5,621 nt of DNA from an uncultured Lysobacteraceae bacterium (GTDB taxonomy: Bacteria; Pseudomonadota; Gammaproteobacteria; Xanthomonadales; Rhodanobacteraceae), in contig CAMLSI010000357.1 of assembly GCA_946482585.1 (NCBI GenBank), positions 1 to 5,621 of the forward strand. The letters run 5' to 3'. The position numbers and the translations under genes were made by a program. Positions 1 through 4,924 of the stretch are shown here, one piece after another. The number at the start of each line of letters is the position of its first letter. The first letter of the stretch is position 1. The notes below the pieces were generated by a model. That model saw only the letters and a program-made list of their open reading frames with translations, was not told the DNA's origin and did no database searches.

Positions 1-517
1 CGCCGAACACGTCGCGACGCAGCTGCTGCGCCTCAAGGGCGGCAAGACGCGGCTGCGCGTGTCGCGCACGGCCGAGAGCATCCGCATCACCGGCGCCGAA
101 CGCGGCGTGCTCACGTTCGCCAATTGCTGTCATCCGCTGCCCGGCGACGAGATCATGGGCTTCATGTCGGCCGGCAAAGGCGTCGTCGTGCACCGGCTCG
201 AATGCCCGAACGTACCCGAGTTCCGCAAGTCGCCGGAGCGCTGCATCGCGATGGAGTGGGATCGCGACGTCAGCGGCGACTACAAGTGCGAGCTGCGCGT
301 CGACATCCAGAACAAGCCCGGCGTGCTCGCCTCGGTCGCTGCAGCGATCGCCGAAAGCAATTCGAACATCGAGAACGTCGAGTACCAGGATCGCGGCGTG
401 ATGTCGGCGATCATCGTGTTCACGATCGAAGTGCGCAACCGCAAGCATCTCGCCGACGTCATGCGCCGCGTGCGCCGGCTCGGCGTCGTGCACGGCGTCT
501 ACCGGCATCCGGTCTGA
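1..517 (+). CDS. spoT: SpoT, bifunctional (p)ppGpp synthetase/hydrolase, C-terminal part
   Basis: The gene is cut by the left window edge; the first complete codon is at position 2, and 171 residues remain before the TGA at 515-517. SpoT makes and degrades the alarmone (p)ppGpp in the cytoplasm. The catalytic hydrolase and synthetase domains lie outside the window; what is visible is the regulatory end. The conserved-cysteine (zinc-finger-like) domain has the CCHPLPGD motif at fragment residues about 42-49 and a further Cys at 68. An ACT domain follows at about 97-169, starting near the NKPGVLASV segment. The linker KSPERCIAMEWD and the end HLADVMRRVRRL match recalled E. coli SpoT (KEPEKFMAVEWD, HLANIMRKIR) better than RelA, and ridA and recG downstream support SpoT. 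It could be a single Rel enzyme of another lineage, but that is less likely. The internal GTG at 59 is not a real start, because the frame is open to the window edge. Confidence 0.95.
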   Translation, partial: AEHVATQLLRLKGGKTRLRVSRTAESIRITGAERGVLTFANCCHPLPGDEIMGFMSAGKGVVVHRLECPNVPEFRKSPERCIAMEWDRDVSGDYKCELRVDIQNKPGVLASVAAAIAESNSNIENVEYQDRGVMSAIIVFTIEVRNRKHLADVMRRVRRLGVVHGVYRHPV

Positions 518-572
518 AGCGACGTCGCATCGCGACGATGCCGCGTCATTAGCCGCTGCCGGGGCGCGTCGC

Positions 573-578
573 TAGAAT
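573..578 (+). promoter_or_regulatory. Candidate -10 box upstream of ridA
   Basis: TAGAAT matches the sigma-70 -10 consensus TATAAT at five of six bases and lies 31 nt before the ridA ATG, in the 92-bp gap after spoT. The best -35 candidate, TTAGCC at 549-554 with an 18-bp spacer, matches TTGACA at only three positions. The promoter is therefore suggestive only, and ridA could also be read through from spoT. Confidence 0.4.
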
Positions 579-609
579 CGCGGCCTCGCCCAACTGCTAA
601 GGATGAGCC

Positions 610-993
610 ATGTCCCGCACCGTCATCGCCAGCGACCACGCGCCGAAGGCCATCGGCCCTTATTCCCAGGCCGTGCAGGTCGGCAATACCCTCTACACCT
701 CGGGTCAGATTCCGCTCGACCCGACGACCGGCGAACTGATCGCCGGCGACATCGACGCTCAGGCGCGCCGCGTATTCGACAACCTGCGTGCCGTGATCGA
801 GGCGGCCGGCGCGAGCTTCGCCGACGTCGCGCGCGTCGGCATCTATCTGACCGACCTGTCCAACTTCGCCGCGGTCAACGCGGTCATGGCCGAATACTTC
901 CAGCAGCCGTACCCGGCGCGTTCGACGATCGGCGTCGCCTCGCTGCCGCGCGGCGCGCAGGTCGAGGTCGACCTCGTGCTCGTACGCGGCTGA
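610..993 (+). CDS. ridA: RidA family reactive imine/enamine deaminase (YjgF/YER057c/UK114)
   Basis: The product has 127 residues, the usual size for this family of small trimeric cytoplasmic proteins. RidA hydrolyses reactive enamines and imines such as 2-aminoacrylate, released by PLP-dependent dehydratases, and so protects PLP enzymes. Family marks seen are the N-terminal AIGPYSQAV with Tyr18, [10 protein letters not shown] at about 29-38, the [11 protein letters not shown] strand at about 73-83, and the PARS segment with Arg104, equivalent to catalytic Arg105 of E. coli RidA. Glu119 in the last strand matches E. coli Glu120. The Cys that follows Arg-Ser in E. coli (Cys107) is Thr106 here; Cys is not universal among active members. 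The ATG at 610 is chosen because AAGGA at 599-603 sits 6 nt upstream and the protein begins as family members do. An ATG at 603 is in another frame. The place between spoT and recG is a conserved gammaproteobacterial arrangement. Confidence 0.95.
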   Translation: MSRTVIASDHAPKAIGPYSQAVQVGNTLYTSGQIPLDPTTGELIAGDIDAQARRVFDNLRAVIEAAGASFADVARVGIYLTDLSNFAAVNAVMAEYFQQPYPARSTIGVASLPRGAQVEVDLVLVRG

Positions 994-1047
994 GACGGCG
1001 CGGCGTTCGCCACGTACGCGGGATGCATCGCCGCAGCGGGCGTCGAG

Positions 1048-1104
1048 GCGTCCGGCTCCGCGGACTCGCGCCGATGACGATGCCGTAGCGACCGTGCCGG
1101 ACGC
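1048..1104. repeat. 9-bp inverted repeat in the ridA–recG gap
   Basis: GCGTCCGGC at 1048-1056 is the exact reverse complement of GCCGGACGC at 1096-1104, with 39 nt between them. A smaller alternative hairpin, GTCCG at 1050-1054 with CGGAC at 1061-1065, competes for the left arm. The right arm ends 10 nt before the recG Shine-Dalgarno sequence. No T-run follows, so this is not a canonical terminator. In DNA this GC-rich it may be chance. I see no convincing promoter or small gene elsewhere in 994-1126. Confidence 0.3.
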
Positions 1105-1114
1105 TCCCGACTCC

Positions 1115-1118
1115 AGGA
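1115..1118 (+). promoter_or_regulatory. Shine-Dalgarno sequence fixing the recG start
   Basis: AGGA lies 8 nt before the ATG at 1127. The in-frame GTG at 1094, which would add 11 residues, has no purine-rich site upstream. The ATG at 1127 is therefore the better start. Confidence 0.65.
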
Positions 1119-1126
1119 CTCACGCG

Positions 1127-3208
1127 ATGTCGCCGGATGCAGGCCTGCAGCCGCTGACCACGCTGCCCGGCGTGGGCCCGGCGCTGCGCGACAGTCTGGC
1201 CCGGCTCGGCATGGCCGTGCTGCAGGATCTCTGGTTTCATCTGCCGCTGCGCTACGAGGATCGCACGCGTCTCGTGCCGATCGCGGATCTGCGCATCGGC
1301 GAACCAGCCCAGGTCGAGGGCGTCATCGACGCAGTGCAGCGCACCTTTCGCGGACGGCCGCAACTGCGCGTCGCGATCAGCGACGGTTCGCAGGACACGC
1401 TGGTGCTGCGGTTTTTCCATTTCCACGGCGCGCAGCTCGACCAGCTCAAGCACGGGGCGCGGCTGCGCTGCTACGGCGAGGTACGCCGCGGCCAGCACGG
1501 CCTCGAAATGGTGCATCCGCAATACCAGCGCATCGCCGCCGACGAGCCCACGGCCGTCGAGGAAACCCTGACGCCGGTCTATCCGACGACCGAAGGGCTG
1601 GGCCAGAAACGCATCGGCAACCTGATCCAGCTGGCGCTCGCGCGACTGCCCGATGACGAACAGCTCGAACTCGTGCCGTTGCCGCTGCGCGCCGGGTTGC
1701 GGCTCGCCTCGTTGCGCAAGGCACTGCTGTTCGTGCATCGCCCGCCGCCCGACGCCGACGTGTCGCAACTGCTGCTCGGCGTGCATCCGGCGCAGCAACG
1801 GCTCGCGTTCGAGGAATTGTTGAGTCATCACCTGAGCCTGAAGCAACTGCGCAATGCGGTGCGCAGGCAGCGCGCCCCCGTGCTCGAAGGCAGCGGCGCG
1901 CTGCGCGAGCAACTGTTGCGCGCATTGCCGTACGCGCTGACCAACGCGCAACGCCGGGTCGGCGCCGAGATCGCGGCCGACCTGCATGCGAGCGAACCGA
2001 TGCTGCGGCTCGTGCAGGGCGATGTCGGTTCGGGCAAGACCGTGGTGGCGGCGCTCGCGGCGCTGACCGCCGTCGAAGCGGGCCACCAGGCCGCGCTGAT
2101 GGCGCCGACGGAGCTCCTCGCCGAGCAGCATCTGCGCACCTTGCGCGGCTGGCTGGAGCCGCTCGGCATCGATGTGATCTGGCTCGCGGGCAAGGTGCAG
2201 GGACGCGCGCGCAAGGCCGCTTTGGCGGCCGTCGCGGAAGGTGCCGGCGTCGTCGTCGGCACGCATGCGCTGATGCAGGAAGGCGTGGAGTTCCGCCAGC
2301 TCGGCCTCGCCATCATCGACGAGCAGCACCGTTTCGGCGTGCATCAGCGCCTCGCGTTGCGCGACAAGGGGCGCGAGGGTGAACGCATTCCGCATCAGCT
2401 CGTGCTGACCGCGACGCCGATCCCGCGCACGCTCGCGATGACGGCCTATGCCGATCTCGATGTCTCGGTCATCGACGAACTGCCCCCGGGACGCACGCCG
2501 GTCACGACCGTCGTCGTCGCGAATGCGCGTCGCGCGGAAATCATCGCGCGCATCCGTGCGGCCTGCGTGGACGGCCGCCAGGTCTACTGGGTCTGCACCT
2601 TGATCGAGGAGACCGAACTGCTGGAAGCGCAGGCGGCCGAAGTCACGCATGTCGAACTCAGCGCAGCACTGCCCGGGCTCACCGTCGGCCTCGTGCACGG
2701 ACGCCTCAAGCCCAGGGAAAAGAGCGCGATCATGGATGCGTTCAAGGCCGGCGAGATCGCCGTGCTCGTCGCGACCACCGTGATCGAAGTCGGCGTCGAC
2801 GTGCCGAACGCGAGCCTCATGGTCATCGAGAATGCCGAGCGGCTGGGACTGGCTCAGCTGCACCAGCTGCGCGGCCGGGTCGGCCGCGGCAGCATCGCCT
2901 CGAGCTGCGTGCTGCTGTACCAGCCGCCGCTGTCGCAGCTCGCCAAGGCGCGGCTCAACGTCATGCGCGAGACCGGCGACGGCTTCCGCATCGCCGAAAA
3001 GGACCTGGAGCTGCGCGGGCCCGGCGAGATGCTCGGCACGCGCCAGACCGGCCGCCTCGAATTCCGGATCGCCGACATCCAGCGCGACGCCGCGCTGCTG
3101 CCGAGCGTGCAGCGCGTCGGCGAGGCGCTGCTGGCCGGCCATCCCGAGCTGGCCGACCGCATCGTCGCGCGCTGGATCGGTGCTTCAGCTCGCTACGCCG
3201 GCGCCTGA
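1127..3208 (+). CDS. recG: RecG, ATP-dependent DNA helicase (branch migration, fork regression)
   Basis: From the ATG at 1127 the product has 693 residues, the length I recall for E. coli RecG. RecG remodels stalled replication forks, R-loops and Holliday junctions. The N-terminus has the PGVGP and HLPLRYEDRT segments. The OB-fold wedge domain is at about 60-133, with FFHF at 96-99 on the strand that splits the fork. The superfamily 2 helicase core follows: Walker A GDVGSGKT at 298-305, motif Ia APTELLAEQH at 326-335, DEQH box at 398-401, TATPIPR at 428-434, VHGRL at 523-527, motif V ATTVIEVGVDVPNA at 549-562 and motif VI QLRGRVGRG at 580-588. The RecG-specific TRG region is at about 620-650 and includes ELRGPGEMLGTRQTG at 628-642. 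All key residues are present, so it should be active. The in-frame GTG at 1094 is a possible but weaker start. No clear promoter is visible in the gap after ridA, so co-transcription with ridA is plausible. Confidence 0.97.
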   Translation: MSPDAGLQPLTTLPGVGPALRDSLARLGMAVLQDLWFHLPLRYEDRTRLVPIADLRIGEPAQVEGVIDAVQRTFRGRPQLRVAISDGSQDTLVLRFFHFHGAQLDQLKHGARLRCYGEVRRGQHGLEMVHPQYQRIAADEPTAVEETLTPVYPTTEGLGQKRIGNLIQLALARLPDDEQLELVPLPLRAGLRLASLRKALLFVHRPPPDADVSQLLLGVHPAQQRLAFEELLSHHLSLKQLRNAVRRQRAPVLEGSGALREQLLRALPYALTNAQRRVGAEIAADLHASEPMLRLVQGDVGSGKTVVAALAALTAVEAGHQAALMAPTELLAEQHLRTLRGWLEPLGIDVIWLAGKVQGRARKAALAAVAEGAGVVVGTHALMQEGVEFRQLGLAIIDEQHRFGVHQRLALRDKGREGERIPHQLVLTATPIPRTLAMTAYADLDVSVIDELPPGRTPVTTVVVANARRAEIIARIRAACVDGRQVYWVCTLIEETELLEAQAAEVTHVELSAALPGLTVGLVHGRLKPREKSAIMDAFKAGEIAVLVATTVIEVGVDVPNASLMVIENAERLGLAQLHQLRGRVGRGSIASSCVLLYQPPLSQLAKARLNVMRETGDGFRIAEKDLELRGPGEMLGTRQTGRLEFRIADIQRDAALLPSVQRVGEALLAGHPELADRIVARWIGASARYAGA

Positions 3209-3235
3209 GCCGACGTGCGGTTCCCCCGCTGCGAC

Positions 3236-3249
3236 GACCGTGCACGGTC
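3236..3249. promoter_or_regulatory. Perfect 14-bp palindrome, possible operator
   Basis: GACCGTGCACGGTC is an exact palindrome in the 92-bp gap between recG and the next gene. Its right end is 18 bp before a TATAGT -10-like box, so it covers the place where a -35 element would sit. That is a typical position for a dimeric regulator's site. With no spacer and no T-run it is a poor terminator for recG. A palindrome of this length can occur by chance in a window this size, so its position is the main argument. Confidence 0.35.
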
Positions 3250-3267
3250 CGGGCGCGGAGGTCGGGG

Positions 3268-3273
3268 TATAGT
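3268..3273 (+). promoter_or_regulatory. Candidate -10 box for the exported protein gene
   Basis: TATAGT matches TATAAT at five of six bases and lies 27 nt before the ATG at 3301. At the usual 17-bp spacing the -35 position reads CGGTCC, a poor match that falls within the palindrome at 3236-3249. A weak -35 overlapping a palindrome would fit a promoter dependent on a regulator, but this is inference. Confidence 0.45.
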
Positions 3274-3300
3274 GCGACCGCCTCATCCGGGGAGTCGCCC

Positions 3301-3888
3301 ATGCAAGCCCTTGCCAGTCTCCTGCTCGCCGCCGCCTGGATGGAGCCCTTGCCTCCGCCGCTCGCGACCCTGCGCAATCCGGAATTCGACACCGACCCGG
3401 TCACCGCGCCCGCGCCGACGAACTGGCGCTGGTATCTCGACAGCGGCACGGGCGGCGAACTCGTCTGGGATGCGGCCGTCGGCTCGCCGACCGCCGGCAG
3501 CGGTCGCGTACGCAATTTCCGCAGCGGTGCGCGCGAGGATTTCTGGGGTCAGTGCGTGAAGCTCGCGCCGGGTCCGTTCACCCTGCGTGCGGCGGTCTCC
3601 TCGCAGCTCAAACCCAATGCCTCCTGCGAATTGCGCATCGAGGTGCTGAATCAGGTCGACTGCAATACTTCGGCAGGCCTGCTGCTCACGGCGACGGCCG
3701 TCAATACGACCAACAACGCCGGTTTCGAAACCCTGCAGATCACCCGCAACGCGCCGCCCGGCAGCGGCGCGGCCTGGGTTTCGCTGATTCATCGCCAGAC
3801 GACCGCGGCAACGCCAGGCTACAGCTACTGCCATTTCGACCACGTCGAATGGGACAGCGCGCTGCTGTTCTCCGACACGTTCGAGTGA
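3301..3888 (+). CDS. Hypothetical exported protein, possibly a beta-sandwich (CBM-like) domain
   Basis: I do not recognise this 195-residue protein. GGGGAG at 3289-3294, 6 nt upstream, supports the ATG at 3301. Residues 1-13 are short and hydrophobic (LASLLLAAAW) followed by a Pro-rich stretch, resembling a minimal signal peptide, although no Lys or Arg precedes the hydrophobic core. Four cysteines at 85, 109, 121 and 177 could form two disulfides, fitting export. The mature part starts NPEFDTD at 26-32 and has alternating strand-like segments with many Thr, Ser, Asn and aromatic residues: GSGRVRNF at 66-73, WGQCVKLAPG at 82-91, ELRIEVLNQ at 110-118, and HFDHVEWD at 178-185. This order, with an N-terminal NxxF and a C-terminal FDxVxW strand, resembles jelly-roll carbohydrate-binding modules of the CBM4/9 type, but no specific match is claimed. 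The tail FSDTFE is reminiscent of short F-x-D/N-G-F-E ends that I recall on secreted Xanthomonadales proteins. It appears to be a single-gene unit. Confidence 0.75.
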   Translation: MQALASLLLAAAWMEPLPPPLATLRNPEFDTDPVTAPAPTNWRWYLDSGTGGELVWDAAVGSPTAGSGRVRNFRSGAREDFWGQCVKLAPGPFTLRAAVSSQLKPNASCELRIEVLNQVDCNTSAGLLLTATAVNTTNNAGFETLQITRNAPPGSGAAWVSLIHRQTTAATPGYSYCHFDHVEWDSALLFSDTFE

Positions 3889-3898
3889 GCGCGTAGCG

Positions 3899-3925
3899 CG
3901 GCGGCGCCGGTCGCGCGCGCCGCCG
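3899..3925 (+). terminator. GC-rich hairpin after the exported protein gene
   Basis: CGGCGGCGC at 3899-3907 pairs perfectly with GCGCCGCCG at 3917-3925 around a 9-nt loop. It begins 10 nt after the TGA at 3886-3888. The following bases (TATCGCG) are not a T-run, so any termination would be non-canonical. It lies just before a weak -10-like box and could also affect the next gene's leader. Confidence 0.35.
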
Positions 3926-3932
3926 TATCGCG

Positions 3933-3938
3933 TATGCT
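3933..3938 (+). promoter_or_regulatory. Weak -10-like box upstream of the nucleoside hydrolase
   Basis: TATGCT matches TATAAT at four of six bases and is the only AT-leaning element in the 108-bp gap before the ATG at 3997. No -35 is recognisable, because the expected region is inside the hairpin at 3899-3925. Confidence 0.25.
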
Positions 3939-3946
3939 GGCCGATC

Positions 3947-3967
3947 CGGCCGCGCCCCGAGCGGCCG
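3947..3967 (+). repeat. 7-bp inverted repeat in the nucleoside hydrolase leader
   Basis: CGGCCGC at 3947-3953 pairs with GCGGCCG at 3961-3967 around GCCCCGA. Each arm also contains the self-complementary CGGCCG. It sits between the -10-like box and the Shine-Dalgarno sequence at 3987-3991, so it could fold in the 5' leader. The GC-rich background makes chance plausible. Confidence 0.3.
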
Positions 3968-3996
3968 CATCATCGTGACGGCATACGAGGACACTC

Positions 3997-4920
3997 ATGA
4001 AACAGGTTCTGCTGATCGACACCGATCCCGGTGTCGACGACGCGCTTGCGCTGCTGATGGCCTATGCGCAGGCCGACGTCGCTGCGCTGACGATCGCGGC
4101 CGGCAACGTGGGACTGGGCCATACCGTCGTCAATGCGCTGCGTCTGACCGAACTCGTCGCGGCCGACACGCCGGTGTTCGCCGGTTGCGCCGAACCGCTC
4201 GTACTGCCTGCGGCCGATGCCGCGTTCGTGCATGGCGTCGACGGATTCGGCGACGCCGGTCTGCCGCTGCCGCAACGCCGCGCCGAAGCCGAGCATGCGG
4301 CGCTGGCGCTGATCCGCCTCACGCGGGAGAACCCCGGCAACCTGACCCTCGTCGCGCTCGGACCGCTCACGAACCTCGCGCTCGCGCTGCGGCTCGATCC
4401 GACCCTGCCGCAGCGCGTCGCCCGCCTCGTCGTCATGGGCGGTGCGGTGACGGGCCGCGGCAATACTTCGGTGCCGGCTGAATTCAACATCGGCTTCGAT
4501 CCGGAGGCGGCGCACATCGTGTTCTCGAACTGGCCGCAGTTCGAACTCGTCGACTGGGAAGCGACGATGCGTCACGGCATTCCGCTCGATCGCTTCGAAC
4601 GCTGGCTCGCCGCGGGCGACGCGCGGGCGCGGCTCTATGACGCGATCTCGTACAAGATCCGCGTCTTCATGCGTGAGCGCGGACGTCCCGGCATCGTGCT
4701 GGCCGACGCGCTCGCGATGGCCGTCGTGCTCGATCCGGACTGCGTGCTGCGCGCCGAACATCGCCACGTCGCGATCGAACTCGGCGGCAGCCTCACGCGC
4801 GGCGCGACCGTCGTCGACTGGGACGGTCGCAGCGGCAGGCCCGCGAATGCGCGCATCGTGCTGGACGTCGATCAGTCCCGGTTCGAGACGATGATCGCCG
4901 GAGCGCTGGGCGCCTCTTAG
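3997..4920 (+). CDS. Nucleoside hydrolase, inosine/uridine-preferring (IUNH) family
   Basis: The product has 307 residues, close to the usual length. These calcium-dependent enzymes cleave the N-glycosidic bond of ribonucleosides, giving free base and ribose for salvage. The N-terminal signature DTDPGVDD is at 8-15, with Asp10 as expected general base and Asp10, Asp14 and Asp15 for calcium and ribose binding. Other family marks are AAGN with Asn37, HGVDGFG at 79-85, GPLTN at 122-126 with Thr125, VMGGA at 146-150, and AEFNIGFDPEAA at 161-172 with Glu162 and Asn164. The C-terminal calcium Asp is Asp237 in LADALAMA; the preceding residue, His in classical IU-NH (His241 of the Crithidia enzyme), is Ala236. 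A Trp-Glu pair at 187-188 replaces the more usual aliphatic-Asp. This suggests a divergent subgroup, so substrate preference cannot be stated. GAGGA at 3987-3991, 5 nt upstream, supports the start. No signal peptide is seen, so it is cytoplasmic. Confidence 0.93.
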   Translation: MKQVLLIDTDPGVDDALALLMAYAQADVAALTIAAGNVGLGHTVVNALRLTELVAADTPVFAGCAEPLVLPAADAAFVHGVDGFGDAGLPLPQRRAEAEHAALALIRLTRENPGNLTLVALGPLTNLALALRLDPTLPQRVARLVVMGGAVTGRGNTSVPAEFNIGFDPEAAHIVFSNWPQFELVDWEATMRHGIPLDRFERWLAAGDARARLYDAISYKIRVFMRERGRPGIVLADALAMAVVLDPDCVLRAEHRHVAIELGGSLTRGATVVDWDGRSGRPANARIVLDVDQSRFETMIAGALGAS

Positions 4921-4924
4921 GCCG

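Noticed and set aside
603..1088. A 161-codon plus-strand frame starting at ATG 603 over ridA
   Set aside because: It overlaps ridA almost completely in another frame and has an Arg-rich, motif-free translation. The ATG at 610 is in the recognised RidA frame, with AAGGA 6 nt upstream.
884..3142. A 752-codon open frame on the minus strand opposite recG and part of ridA
   Set aside because: Opposite recG it is the exact codon-for-codon reverse complement frame. Stops there require sense codons TTA, CTA or TCA, which are rare in a genome this GC-rich, so the long opening is expected. The translation is low-complexity Arg/Ala/Gln/His with no motifs, while the recG frame carries every helicase motif.
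3236..3249. The palindrome after recG as a Rho-independent terminator
   Set aside because: It has no loop spacer, so the usable stem is only about 5 bp, and no T-run follows. A protein-binding site is the better reading.
3283..3843. A 186-codon minus-strand frame opposite the exported protein gene
   Set aside because: It is the codon-antiparallel shadow of the plus-strand gene. The plus strand has the Shine-Dalgarno, a signal-like N-terminus and a -10-like box.
3662..4471. A 12-bp direct repeat GCAATACTTCGG at 3662-3673 and 4460-4471
   Set aside because: Both copies lie inside different coding regions and encode Asn-Thr-Ser in unrelated contexts. There is no flanking similarity or mobile-element signature, so coincidence is the simplest explanation.
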